Assembly (NCBI GenBank): GCA_041394325.1
Contig: JAWKIJ010000001.1
Coordinates: 1,860,001-1,924,000, forward strand
DNA: 64,000 bases
Source of the DNA: JAWKIJ01 sp041394325
GTDB lineage: Bacteria; Actinomycetota; Acidimicrobiia; Acidimicrobiales; Microtrichaceae
Direction: 5' to 3'
Under the pieces are notes generated by a model that ran no database searches, was not told the origin of the DNA, and was given only the letters and a program-made list of their open reading frames with translations. Below, one piece after another: positions 9,634-19,155 of this stretch (the stretch's first letter is position 1; every line of letters starts with the position of its first letter). Position numbers and translations under genes: made by a program.

Positions 9634-9667
9634 GTTCCACGGTGGACGAGTGGCGTTCCACGGTGGA
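9634..9667. promoter_or_regulatory. Tandem palindromic operator candidates, 21 bp apart
   Basis: GTTCCACGGTGGA occurs twice, at 9634-9646 and 9655-9667, exactly 21 bp (two helical turns) apart. The second copy extends to the perfect palindrome TTCCACGGTGGAA. Two dyad sites on one face of the DNA suit a dimeric HTH regulator. They lie 73-106 bp upstream of the small gene at 9561 (minus) and just past the stop of the acyl-CoA synthetase gene. The regulator is not identified. Confidence 0.5.
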
Positions 9668-9723
9668 AGAACGGGGGAACGATGCCGGTCCGGGCATCCC
9701 GGCGGTTCGGTCGTCACCGGCCT

Positions 9724-11418
9724 TCAGGGGTCGCGGCGGACGAGGGCCTCCGCCCACCGATAGTCGGCCTTGCCGCTGGGGCTGCGGAGCACCCGTTCGA
9801 CGAAGACGACGTCGCGGGGCGCCTTGTATGGAGCGAGGGTCTGTTTGCAGTGGTCGCGCAACGTCGCGGTGTCGACGTCCCGACCGGGTTGCAACTCCAC
9901 CACGGCGACCACTTCGGAGCCCCAACGCTGCGACGGCCGGCCGCACACCACCGCGTCGCGCACCGCCGGATGTGAGGTGAGGGTGACCTCGATCTCTTCC
10001 GCGAAGACTTTCTCGCCCCCGGTGTTGATGCACACCGACTCGCGTCCCAGGAGCTCGATCGCACCGTCGTCACGCCAGCGGGCGCGGTCGCCGGCCACCG
10101 CATGTCGTACGCCGTCGATCACCGGGAACGTGGCCTCGGTCTTGGCGGGATCGCCGAGATATCCCAGGGGAACCCGACCGGTCTGGGTGAGCCATCCCAC
10201 CGACGTGTCGCCGGGAGGAAGGACGGCCCGTCGATCGTCGGTGAGCAGGGCCGCGGTACTCGACGGTGTGAAGCCACCGCCCACCGAGTCTCCCGATCGT
10301 TTGGACACCGCCTGGCGACCACTCTCGGTACTGCCGAGGACGTCGACGACGGTCGGCCCGCCCTCGGGTCCCCCGGCGATGTGAACGAGCCGTTCCTTGA
10401 TGGGTGCGCTGAGGATCGCTCCGCCCGACAGGATGTACCGGAGCGACGTCAGGTCGTAGGGCGTACCGTCGTCGGTCGCCCGGTCGATCTCTTCGAGAAG
10501 TGGGCGGGCGAAGCTGTCGCCGACGATCAGGAGGCTCGTCGCGCGTTCGCGTGCGACGGTGCCGAGCACGTCGGCCGCGTCGAGGTGGTCGGTGTGGTCC
10601 TGGATGAGCACGGTCCCCCCGGCGAGCCAACAACTCAACGCGTTCCAATGGGCCGCGCCGTGCATGAGCGGCGGTGCGGGCAACGCCCGCAACCGCGTCG
10701 CGGCGGTGGTGGCCACCAACTCGTCGAGCGTGGCGAAGTCCGCGCCGTCTCGGCGTCGGACGCCGAGCGCCGAGACGACGAAGTCGCCTTGTCGCCACAG
10801 CACACCCTTGGGGGCACCGGTGGTACCGCCCGTGTAGCAGATGTAGAGGTCGTCGGGGTCCGGTCGGCTGGAGCGGGGCGTCGACGGCGAGGCCGGATCG
10901 AGTGGTTCCGCCGCGGCGAGTGCCTCCTCGAAGTCGATCGCCCCGTCGAGGAGGGGGTGGCCCGAGTCGTCCGGAACCTGGAGCAACAGTGCCGGCCGGT
11001 GGTCCAGGATCGGCAGCACCTCACTCATGGCGGGGGCGAACGTCGAGGTGAACACCACAGCGCGAGCGGCACTGTCGTTGAAGAGGTACGCGAGTTCGGC
11101 GCGGGTGTAGCGGTAGTTGACGTTGACCGGTGCACAGGCGCCGGCGTAGGAGCCGACCATCGCCTCGAGGTACTCGGGTCGGTTGTGAAGGTAGAGCGCA
11201 ACGTGATCCTGACCGGACATCCAACCGGCGAGCTCGGCGCGATCGCGGTGGCGACCGAGGCCGGCCGCAGCGAGGACGGCGGCGAACCGCGCGATGCGGT
11301 CGGCCGTCTCCGCCCAGGTCCGGCGCCGACGGCGCCACACCAGGGCGTCGCGGTCGGGATGTGCGTCGGCGATCGCGGCGCAGCAACTTGCGATGTTCAG
11401 CTCCACGACCGCCAGCAT
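9724..11418 (-). CDS. Acyl-CoA synthetase (FadD-like, AMP-forming)
   Basis: Activates a fatty or other carboxylic acid to its CoA thioester through an acyl-adenylate. From ATG 11418 (MLAVVELNIAS), 564 aa. ANL-superfamily motifs: the P-loop YTGGTTGAPKGVLW around residue 195, the DVLGSTESG segment, GYLGDP, the hinge-region GDRARWRDDGAIELLGR and the C-terminal NTGGEKVFAEEIE; the conserved Lys of PSGKADYRW is near the end. It is divergent from the AlkA-like gene with 14 bp between starts. The exact substrate cannot be read from the sequence. Confidence 0.88.
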   Translation of the reverse strand: MLAVVELNIASCCAAIADAHPDRDALVWRRRRRTWAETADRIARFAAVLAAAGLGRHRDRAELAGWMSGQDHVALYLHNRPEYLEAMVGSYAGACAPVNVNYRYTRAELAYLFNDSAARAVVFTSTFAPAMSEVLPILDHRPALLLQVPDDSGHPLLDGAIDFEEALAAAEPLDPASPSTPRSSRPDPDDLYICYTGGTTGAPKGVLWRQGDFVVSALGVRRRDGADFATLDELVATTAATRLRALPAPPLMHGAAHWNALSCWLAGGTVLIQDHTDHLDAADVLGTVARERATSLLIVGDSFARPLLEEIDRATDDGTPYDLTSLRYILSGGAILSAPIKERLVHIAGGPEGGPTVVDVLGSTESGRQAVSKRSGDSVGGGFTPSSTAALLTDDRRAVLPPGDTSVGWLTQTGRVPLGYLGDPAKTEATFPVIDGVRHAVAGDRARWRDDGAIELLGRESVCINTGGEKVFAEEIEVTLTSHPAVRDAVVCGRPSQRWGSEVVAVVELQPGRDVDTATLRDHCKQTLAPYKAPRDVVFVERVLRSPSGKADYRWAEALVRRDP

Positions 11419-11432
11419 GGCAGGCTGACGCG

Positions 11433-12077
11433 ATGGCCCGGTTCCGGAGCGAGATGACCGAGGCGATGGACTCACTGTGCGGTCGCGATCCCGTGCTCGA
11501 CGGGCTGATCGCCCGTCACGGGGTTCCCCTTATCCCGCGGCGTGCTCCGGCGACGCGACGTTTCCACGAGCTCGCGCAGTCGATCGCCTATCAGCAGCTC
11601 CACGGCTCGGCGGCGGCCGCCATCTGGGATCGGGTGGTCGCGACGTTGGGAGGTGGGGTCGTCACCGCCGCGGCGATGTTGGCGGGGGACCCCGAGGACC
11701 TACGAGGGTGCGGGCTGTCGGGCGCCAAGACCCGGTCGATGCTGGATCTCGCCGACCGGGTCGAGACCGGGACGCTTCGTCTGGGAAGGATGGGTGCCAT
11801 GGACGACGACGCGGTCATCGACGCGTTGACACCCGTCTGGGGGATCGGTCGGTGGACCGCTCAGATGTTCCTGATCTTCACGCTCGGCCGTCTCGACGTG
11901 TGGCCCGAAGGCGACTTCGGCGTACGAACCGGCTATGCGAAGGCCTGGGGCCTCGGTGCCACCCCCACCGAGGCGGAGATGGCACCGATCGGCGAACCCT
12001 TCGCAGGAGCGCGGTCCCTCGTCGCCTGGTACTGCTGGCGTGCTGCGGAGTCCGGCGACGGCGCCCGCTCGGGTTGA
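11433..12077 (+). CDS. AlkA-like DNA-3-methyladenine glycosylase (HhH-GPD)
   Basis: Base-excision repair glycosylase removing alkylated bases. From ATG 11433, 214 aa. The HhH-GPD core is visible: RFHELAQSIAYQQLHGSAAA, GLSGAKTRSMLDLA, then the helix-hairpin-helix TPVWGIGRWTAQMFLIFTLG and the catalytic Asp in VWPEGDFGVRTGYAKAWG. It is shorter than E. coli AlkA because the N-terminal domain is missing, as in many actinobacterial homologues. The earlier frame (from 11130) overlaps the divergent synthetase and is rejected. With the AlkD-like protein at 1.4 kb this is the second alkylation repair gene in the window. Confidence 0.88.
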   Translation: MARFRSEMTEAMDSLCGRDPVLDGLIARHGVPLIPRRAPATRRFHELAQSIAYQQLHGSAAAAIWDRVVATLGGGVVTAAAMLAGDPEDLRGCGLSGAKTRSMLDLADRVETGTLRLGRMGAMDDDAVIDALTPVWGIGRWTAQMFLIFTLGRLDVWPEGDFGVRTGYAKAWGLGATPTEAEMAPIGEPFAGARSLVAWYCWRAAESGDGARSG

Positions 12078-12246
12078 GCGCTCACCGCGGCGCGGTGGGG
12101 TCCCGCTCCCGGGGGGCGGATGGCCTACTCGACAGGTGCGGCCCGACCCAGGAGATCAGGCGTCACCGTGCTCACACTGTCGCGATGGAATCCCCGGCTC
12201 GCCGCCGCCAGAGGCCCGAACGCGCGTCCCGTGGTACCGGCTGCCG

Positions 12247-12765
12247 ATGGTCGAGCTCGCCGCCGTCGTGCTGCCGTTGATGATGGTGTTGATCGGAACT
12301 GCGGACCTGGGTCACGACGCGTCACAGCGGCGCCTGTTGCAGGACTCGACCCGTCACGCGGCCCACCTGCTCGCCACCCACCCGACCATGCCGGACCCGG
12401 AGTCGACGTCCGAGCACGGGGTGGACCCGGGGTGGGAACCGTCGTGTCGGCCGATCGGTCGTCCCGGTCGACGAACCGTCAGCGACGTGCTCTGTGCGCT
12501 CGAACGAGGTGCGGGAGCGCCCCGGAACGATGTCAGGGTCGCCGTCGGCGCGACGAGTGGGGGTCGCTCGGTCGTGGTGTGTGCGATGGAGCGCCGCTCC
12601 TCGCTGTCGGGCTTCTTCGCCGACTCGTTCCGTGGCAGGGTCCATGTCAGCCGCGCCGTGGCGCGCCTGGCCCGTGGGGTGCCGGGACCGCCTCCGCTCG
12701 CCGAGACGGCGTTGCCCGGGCACCGCTGGCCGGTCGGGTGCGGGGCCGTGGGCGTCGGGAACTGA
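12247..12765 (+). CDS. TadE-like secreted or pilus-associated protein
   Basis: From ATG 12247 it is 172 aa and opens with a TadE-type N-terminus: MVELAAVVLPLMMVLIGTAD, with the Glu at position 3 just before a hydrophobic helix, followed by LLQDSTRHAAHLLA. The remainder contains three cysteines and a basic C-terminus. TadE-like proteins are minor pseudopilins of Flp pili, but no tad genes are in view, so the role is open. No clear RBS is seen, and in-frame upstream sequence (from 11935) overlaps the glycosylase gene; the start is uncertain. Confidence 0.45.
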   Translation: MVELAAVVLPLMMVLIGTADLGHDASQRRLLQDSTRHAAHLLATHPTMPDPESTSEHGVDPGWEPSCRPIGRPGRRTVSDVLCALERGAGAPRNDVRVAVGATSGGRSVVVCAMERRSSLSGFFADSFRGRVHVSRAVARLARGVPGPPPLAETALPGHRWPVGCGAVGVGN

Positions 12766-12804
12766 GTCTGCGCTCCCGCCCTCGGCCTCGCCGGCGGGCC
12801 TCCG

Positions 12805-13824
12805 TCAGCCTCGGAGCTCGACGGGTGTCTCGGTGAGCGGGAAATGACAGGCGACGAAGTGCCCGGGCGATCCGGCGACCTCTCTCATCTGAGGCTCGGC
12901 CACCGAGCACTTGTCCTGGGCGAGGGGACAGCGCGTGCGGAACCGGCACCCCGAGGGGGGGTTGAGCGGTGACGGGAGGTCGCCTTCGAGTCGCCAGCGG
13001 TGGTCGGCCTCGACGGTGGGGTCGGGGTGGGGGATCGCGGCGATGAGTGCCCGCGTGTAGGGGTGTGCCGGGGCGGAGAACAGGGAGTCGGGCGAACCGA
13101 TCTCGCACAGCTTGCCGAGGTACATCACCGCGATCCGGTCCGAGATGTTCTTCACCACGGCGAGGTCGTGCGCGATGAACACCAGGGTCAGCCCGTAGCG
13201 CGCCTTCATGTCCTCGAGGAGGTTGAGCACCTGGGCCTGTACCGACACGTCGAGCGCGGAGACGGGCTCGTCACAGATGATCAGCTTGGGGTCGGTGACG
13301 ACCGCCCGAGCGATGGAGATCCGCTGGCACTGGCCGCCCGAGAACTCGTGGGGATAGCGGTCCGCAGCGGCCTGCGGGTCGATCCCGACAGCGGTGAGGA
13401 CCTCGTCGACCTTCGTAGCCCGTTCGGCCCGGTCGCCGCGGCCCCAGATCCTCAACGGTTCCTCGACGATCCGGGCGACCGTCCGTCGCGGGTTGAGCGA
13501 GGAGATCGGATCCTGGAAGATCATCTGGAGCCTCGGTCGCACCCGGCGGAGTTGCTCACCCTTGAGTTCGGTGAGCTCGATCCCGTCGAAACGGACCGAA
13601 CCGCTCGTGGGACGCGGCAGGCAGAGGACCGCCTTGCCGGTAGTGGACTTGCCGCAGCCGGACTCGCCCACGAGCCCCAGCGTCTCGCCGTCGGTGACGT
13701 CGAAGCTGATGTTGCTCACCGCCTGCACCTTGCCCTTGGTGCCCCTCGGGGTGAACTCCATGACGAGGTTCTCGACCCGCAACAACGAGTCCTCGCGCAG
13801 GTGCGCGGTGCCGCTCCCCGCCAT
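12805..13824 (-). CDS. Peptide/nickel ABC transporter ATP-binding protein (DppF/OppF-like)
   Basis: Second ATPase of the importer, 339 aa, cytoplasmic. It has Walker A GLVGESGCGKSTTGKAV near residue 50, signature FSGGQCQRISIARA (Cys replaces the usual Arg/Met after GGQ), Walker B LIICDEPVSALDVSVQAQ and the switch His in FIAHDLAVV. The C-terminal oligopeptide domain has the four-cysteine pattern CRFRTRCPLAQDKC and CHFPL that marks DppD/F-type proteins and may bind an Fe-S cluster. ATG 13824 overlaps the TGA of the partner ATPase by one base, so the two are translationally coupled. Confidence 0.9.
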   Translation of the reverse strand: MAGSGTAHLREDSLLRVENLVMEFTPRGTKGKVQAVSNISFDVTDGETLGLVGESGCGKSTTGKAVLCLPRPTSGSVRFDGIELTELKGEQLRRVRPRLQMIFQDPISSLNPRRTVARIVEEPLRIWGRGDRAERATKVDEVLTAVGIDPQAAADRYPHEFSGGQCQRISIARAVVTDPKLIICDEPVSALDVSVQAQVLNLLEDMKARYGLTLVFIAHDLAVVKNISDRIAVMYLGKLCEIGSPDSLFSAPAHPYTRALIAAIPHPDPTVEADHRWRLEGDLPSPLNPPSGCRFRTRCPLAQDKCSVAEPQMREVAGSPGHFVACHFPLTETPVELRG

Positions 13825-14915
13825 CAGCCGACCTCCGCTTCCGCCGGTGCGTTCGCCCGCAAGGGAAAGTGGCACGCCACCGCGTGTCCGGGGTCCTCGG
13901 GAAGTGTCAGGAGCTCGGGCCGTTCGTCGAGGCAGCGTTGTTGTGCATACTCGCATCGTGGAGCGAACGGACAACCACGAGGTGGGTCGACCAGATTGGG
14001 GGGTACACCGCCGATGGCGTCGAGACGGGTGTGGCTGGGGTCGGCGAGTCGTGGGATCGATCGCATTAACGCATGGGTGTAGGGATGGCCCATCGACGCG
14101 AACAGGGTGCGAGTCGGTGCATACTCGACGATGCGACCGGCGTACATCACCGCGATGTCGTCGGCCCGCCCGGCGACGACCCCGAGGTCGTGCGTGACCA
14201 GGATCATCGCCATGAAGCGCTCGCGCTGCTGCTCCTGGAGTAGGTCGAGGATCTGGGCCTGGACCGTGACGTCGAGCGCGGTGGTGGGTTCGTCGGCGAA
14301 CAACAGTCGCGGCCCGCACGCCAGCGCCACTGCGATCACGACGCGTTGGCGCATCCCCCCCGAGAGACGTCCCGGATACTCCTTGTAACGGCGTTCCGGT
14401 GCGGGGATGTGCACCGCCGACAGCAACTCGATCGCGGTGGCCCTGGCCGTCTGGCGGTCCATGTCGGCGAGGTTCATGCGCAACGACTCGGTGATCTGGC
14501 GACCGATGCGCATCACCGGGTTGAGCGACGTCATCGGATCCTGGAAGATCATCGCCATCTCGGTGCCCCAGAACTCGCGCAACGCCGTGTCGTCGAGGCC
14601 GACCAACTCGGTTCCGTCGAAGCGCACCGACCCGCCGACGGTTCGGCCGCGGCGTGGGAGCAGTCCCATGATGGCCTTGGACATCACCGACTTTCCCGAC
14701 CCGGATTCGCCGACCACGCCAAGGGTCCGGCCGCGGTGCAGGTCGAAGTCGACTCCGTTGACCGCGTGCAGCGGACCGCGAGGGGTTTCGAAGCTGACGT
14801 GTAGGTCGCGCACCTCCAACAGCAGACTGTCGAGGGGGCGGTGGTCCACGGGGGTGCCGGCTGGTGTCGGCATGGTCGGAGGCGTCGCGGGGGAAGCGGC
14901 CGGCTGGTCGGTCAC
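13824..14915 (-). CDS. Peptide/nickel ABC transporter ATP-binding protein (DppD/OppD-like)
   Basis: First ATPase of the importer, 363 aa, from GTG 14915 (GTGA overlap with the permease stop). Walker A is GVVGESGSGKSVMSKAIMG, signature RLSGGMRQRVVIAVAL, Walker B LLFADEPTTALDVTVQAQ, switch His in LVTHDLGVVAG. The C-terminal extension has CPFAPRCEYAQQRC and ACHFPL cysteine motifs. An extra ~28-residue Pro/Thr-rich N-terminus precedes the ATPase fold, so a later start is possible. Confidence 0.9.
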   Translation of the reverse strand: MTDQPAASPATPPTMPTPAGTPVDHRPLDSLLLEVRDLHVSFETPRGPLHAVNGVDFDLHRGRTLGVVGESGSGKSVMSKAIMGLLPRRGRTVGGSVRFDGTELVGLDDTALREFWGTEMAMIFQDPMTSLNPVMRIGRQITESLRMNLADMDRQTARATAIELLSAVHIPAPERRYKEYPGRLSGGMRQRVVIAVALACGPRLLFADEPTTALDVTVQAQILDLLQEQQRERFMAMILVTHDLGVVAGRADDIAVMYAGRIVEYAPTRTLFASMGHPYTHALMRSIPRLADPSHTRLDAIGGVPPNLVDPPRGCPFAPRCEYAQQRCLDERPELLTLPEDPGHAVACHFPLRANAPAEAEVG

Positions 14916-15846
14916 AGGCCCGCCTCCTTGACGTCGAACCGACGGCGCAGCGCATCACCGAGGAAGTTGAGTGCGGCGACCGTGACGACGATGAGCACCG
15001 ACGGAATGAACACGAGGTGCGGGTAGTTCGCGAAGTCGGCGGCACCCTGTGCGATCACCGCACCCCAACTCACGTCACCGGCCGGGACACCGAGCCCGAT
15101 GAGTCCGAGGCCGGCCTCGGTGACGATCGCGATTCCGACCCCCAACAGCGAGATCGCCATCATCGCGGGCACGACGTTGGGGAGTACCTCGCGCACCATG
15201 ATGCGCAACGGCCTCGCTCCCAGTGCCTTGGCGGCGGTGACGAACTCGCGCTCACTCCACGACAGCGTCGATACCCGGGCGATGCGCCCCAGGATCGGGG
15301 TGGCGACCACCGTGAGGGCGATGATGATGCCGGGGACCCGACGCGAGGGCGTGTTGCCGGCGAAGTTGAACACGAGCAGCATCGCCAACACCAACGGTGG
15401 ATACGCGATCATCACGTCGAGCAGTGTCGAGATGACCGAGTCGGTCCGCCCTCGCAGGTAGCCCGACAACAGGCCGAGGATCCCGCCGAGCAACGTCGCG
15501 AGAACGATGGACAGGACCGAGATCAACAGTGTGGTGCGGGTGCCCAACAGCGTGCGGGACAACGCGCGCGCCCGGCGCTGTCGACACCGAGCAGATGCCG
15601 GAACTCGCCGTCCGCCTTTCCGGTTTCGGCCTGAGCGGACTTCGCGGCGATGTCGCGGCACCCGAGTGCGTCGTAGATCGGAAGCCCCGATCCGTCGCCG
15701 CAGGCCCGCAAGGTGAACCGTCCCTCGTGGCTGGGGCTGGCGCGAAGCAACGGCACGACGAACACGCTGAGCACCAACAGGCCGAGCCACCCCGCAGCGA
15801 TCCGCCCCGACCAACCGAGCGAACGGCGTGCCGGTCGGTCACGCAT
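14912..15846 (-). CDS. Peptide/nickel ABC transporter permease (DppC-like), frameshifted
   Basis: Inner-membrane permease. From ATG 15846 (MRDRPARRSLGWSGRIAA) it has one N-terminal transmembrane helix and a periplasmic loop ending HLLGVDSAGR. In the CGCGCGCG run at 15561-15570 one base is missing. The next frame continues ALSRTLLGTRTTLLISVLSI and the BPD_transp_1 core with EFVTAAKALGARPLRIMVRE (the EAA loop contacting the ATPase). Corrected length is 311 aa, normal. It overlaps dppD by 4 bp and dppB by 8 bp. The break is probably a sequence error. Confidence 0.85.
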
Positions 15847-16835
15847 AGCGGATCCTCGGATCCAGGACGGTGTAGAGCACGTCGACCATGAAGTTCACGA
15901 CCACGAAGACGACCGCGACGACACAGATCAGGCTCTGCGCCGCGACGTACTCGCGTCCGAGTACCGCCTTCACCATCTCCAGACCCATACCGGGGATGTC
16001 GAAGATCTGCTCGATCAGCACCGCACTCGAGATGAGCGTGCCGATGTTCAGCCCGGCAACGGTCAACAAGGTCAACGACGACGGCCGCAACGTGGCGGAA
16101 CAGGATCCGTCGTGGTGGAAGGCCCTTGGCGCGGGCCATCGTGACGAAGTCCTCCTGGAGGGTGGCGATCATGTCGCTGCGCAACAGGCGGTAGTAGACC
16201 GCGATCTGAGCGAGCACCAGCGACACCACCGGCAGTACGACATGGGAGAAGTGCTGTCCGACGTTCTGGGTGATCGGTACCCAGCCGCGTTCGGGGAGTA
16301 GATCCCATTTGAAGACGAAGAACTGCTTCAGCAGATACGCCAGCACGAAGGCCGGGACCGAGAGGCCTACGAACGCGACGATTCCCGACGCCTTGTCGAA
16401 CAACGAGTCGGCTTTGTAGGCGGTGACCACACCGAGCGGGATGGCGATCAACAGTGCCGCCACCTGCGCGTAGAGCATCACCTGGATGGAGATCGGCAAC
16501 GCCGATTTCACCTCCTCGTAGGGATTGCCCACCATCCGGTAGTACTTGCCGAGGGGGTACCGGTCGCCCGCGTGGTTCTCGATGCCGAGAAGGTCCTTGG
16601 TGGCGACGACGGGGGTCTTCGCGATCTGGCGGATCCACGACTGGTACTGCACCCAGAGCGGATCGTCCAGGTGCATGTCGTGACGGATCTTCTCTATGAG
16701 CTCGGGGTCGGCGCCGGCGCCCATGATCTTCGCGGGGTCGCCCGGGAGCAGCCGGATGGAGAAGAAGGACGCCAGGCTCAGCAGGAAGAGCACCACCACG
16801 AGTTGCAGAACCCGTCGAACCAACCAGCGCCTCAT
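15839..16835 (-). CDS. Peptide/nickel ABC transporter permease (DppB-like), frameshifted
   Basis: Starts at ATG 16835 with MRRWLVRRVLQLVVVLFLLS, the typical basic plus hydrophobic DppB start. The core helices and the EAA loop VTMARAKGLPPRRILFRH follow. The frame breaks near 16089-16093: the next frame reads LRPSSLTLLTVAGLNIG to DVLYTVLDPRIRYA. Two bases missing (CACGCG to CACG) would restore the usual HALRPS; length is then 332 aa. A long periplasmic insert of about 60 residues (residues 60-120) is present. Probably a sequence error. Confidence 0.85.
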
Positions 16836-16919
16836 GTCCGCACCTTCTCGCGTGTCCCGAGGTTCAACCGGTTTGCACGGAGGATCACCCGCCGTGCCAA
16901 CCGGTCGGAATCGCTCGGC

Positions 16920-18577
16920 CTACTTCTCGACCCAGGCCGCGGCGAGGGAGTGCCAGCCCCAGCGCATCCCGTAGTCGGGGCGACCGTCGGGAAGCGTGTC
17001 GCCCGCGATGTTGTGCACCTTGTCGGACATCGCGACGCCCCACTGGTTGTACCAGTTCCACTGGGCGAAGGCGCCTGCGTTCAGCTTGCGGTTGAACTCC
17101 TGGTAGATCTGCTTCCGCTTGTTCGGGTCGAGTTCGACGCGACCCTCGTCGAGCAGCCTGTCGGTTTCGGCGTTGCCGATGTGGCCGAAGTTGGCCGGTG
17201 ACGTGGAGTACCACCAGTTGTATTCCGTGTCGGGGTCGAGACCCGGGTGGTTGCGGAACATGATCACGTTGTAGTCGCCGCTCAGCGCCTGGTCGATGAG
17301 GCTCGACTGGTCGATCTCGGACACGTTGACGGTCACACCGACGTCCGCCAGTTCCTGCTTCACCTCCTCGGCTATCGCCTTCACCGTCGGGTCGGTCGAG
17401 TAGTAGAGGTCGATCGAGACCTTCTTGTCCTTGAAGTACTTCTGTGCCGCGTCGGGGTCGTAGGGAACCGCGGGGATGTCCTTGACGTAGGCACTGACGT
17501 TGGTGTCGAAGGGTTGGTTGGCCTGGTCGAACTTGCCGTTCGAGTAGATCTCGAGCAGCTGTGTGCGGTCGATGGCTGCCGACAGCATCTTCCGGAGCTC
17601 GACGTCGTCGGTGGGTGCCTTCCTCACGTTCACCATGCCGTAGGCCACCTCACGGTTGCCCTTGGGCTCCAGGAGGACCTTCGTCCCCTTGAGCTCCCGC
17701 GCGGCCGCCGGCTCCTTGTATCCGGCGGAGTGGAACGCCTGGATCGTTCCGCCGCGGAGTGCGTCGACCCGGCTGGAACCACCCTCGATGTCCTTGAAGG
17801 TCAGCTTGTCGAGGTAGGGGAGTTGGCGACCCTTGGCGTCCTTGCGCCAGTAGTTGGGGTTGGCCTTGAGTTGCATCTCCTGAAGCGGCGTCCACTTCAC
17901 CAACTCGAAGGGGCCGGTTCCGATGAGCTTGGACTTGCAGCCCTCGGGGCCCGCCATGAGCTGGGCCTCGGCCGCGATGCCGTTGCGTCCACCGGCCATG
18001 AACTCGGGCAACGCCGGCCACGGTCGCTTCGTGTGGAACACCACCGTGAGCGGGTCGGGAGCGTCGATCGAGGCGATGTCGCTGTAGACGAAGCGGAACA
18101 GCAACGAGGTGAGGCCGGTCTTCTTGGATGCCTCGGGCTCGGCGCGTGCGACGTCGAAGTTGAGCTTCACGACCGAGGAGGTGAGGTCGGAGCCGTCGTG
18201 GAACTTGATGCCGGGGCGTAGGTGCACGGTCATCGCCGTGTAGGTCGGGTCCCACGAGTAGTCCTTGGCCAGGAAGGGTTGGGCCTGGAGCTTGTCGTCG
18301 AGGGAGAACAGGCCGTCGTAGATCGCTCCGGCCTGGATGATCCCGCCCGCGGCCAATTGTGCGGTCGGCAGGCAGTAACCGCCCGAGGCGTCGGCCTCCG
18401 TCGCGTAGGTGAGCGACCCGCCGCGGACCGGTTCGCCCGTATCGCGTCCGGTGGTCAGGTTGGTCGCCTGTCCATTTTCCTTTGCTTGGGTTCCCCGTTG
18501 CCGTTGCCGCACGCGGTTGCCGCGAGCGTGAGGGTGAGGGCCGAGGCCGCCAGTCGGAGAGTGCGCTTGCGTCGCAT
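16920..18577 (-). CDS. ABC transporter substrate-binding lipoprotein (DppA/OppA-like), frameshifted
   Basis: Extracellular solute-binding protein, SBP family 5, for peptides or a similar solute. ATG 18577 gives a lipoprotein signal MRRKRTLRLAASALTLTLAA followed by the lipobox cysteine (LAATAC). At 18484-18486 one base is missing. The next frame continues KENGQATNLTTGR and PVRGGSLTYATEADA, then DYSWDPTYTAMTVHLRPGIKFHDG, LIGTGPFELVKW and KQIYQEFNRKLN. Corrected length is 552 aa. It is the first gene of the importer operon, 84 bp upstream of dppB. The break is probably a sequence error. Confidence 0.88.
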
Positions 18578-18700
18578 CGTCGTGGTCAATGGGGAACCTC
18601 CGGTTCGGAGCTCGACGGTCCGTTGTGACCCCCGCCACATCGGTCCGCGGGACTGTAGCAAGTCGTCTCGCCCGGCAGGTCCATCGGGCACCATGTCGAG

Positions 18701-19126
18701 GTGCCACTCCTCGTCGCAACCGTGCTGGTGGCTCTGTTCGCGGTGGCCTTCACGGTGCGGCGCCGTCACCGGGCCGCCCGGCGCGAGGCCGCGAGAACGG
18801 TGTCGTTGACGGTGGTCGACGGTGTGGTGCGACGGACGCTCGGCGACGGGCGCACCGAGTCGGCCGTGCTCGATCGTGTGAACGTGGTGGAGTTGTACCG
18901 GACGCCCGTGCACACGGCCGACGGCGCCACCGCGTTCCTGATGTTGTCCGAGTCGATCGATCCCGACACTCCACGGGGCTGTCTGGTGCCGTTGGGTGTG
19001 GACCTGGGCGATCCGGCTCTGGAGGTGCTGATGGCGAGAGGACTGGTGCGCGCAGAGCGGCTCGACGCGGCCATGGCTCGTCGAGCTCCGTCGCGCGAGA
19101 CCCTTTGGGTGCGCCCGGAGGAGTGA
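18701..19126 (+). CDS. Membrane-anchored hypothetical protein (141 aa)
   Basis: From GTG 18701: a hydrophobic N-terminal helix (PLLVATVLVALFAVAFTV), a basic stop-transfer stretch RRRHRAARREAAR, and then a ~105-residue soluble domain, probably on the cytoplasmic side given the positive residues. No recognised family; similar small single-pass proteins are common in actinobacteria. It is divergent from the importer operon and converges on the transglycosylase gene. The 123-bp gap 18578-18700 should hold both promoters; I see no clear boxes. Confidence 0.55.
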   Translation: MPLLVATVLVALFAVAFTVRRRHRAARREAARTVSLTVVDGVVRRTLGDGRTESAVLDRVNVVELYRTPVHTADGATAFLMLSESIDPDTPRGCLVPLGVDLGDPALEVLMARGLVRAERLDAAMARRAPSRETLWVRPEE

Positions 19127-19155
19127 TCGGCCGCCTGGTGCGGTGGACGGTCCGA

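Noticed and set aside
12805..15045. Single 746-residue minus-strand frame spanning both transporter ATPases
   Set aside because: Its first ~400 residues are a shifted, Arg-rich reading of the DppD gene. Two separate genes with a one-base overlap explain the region.
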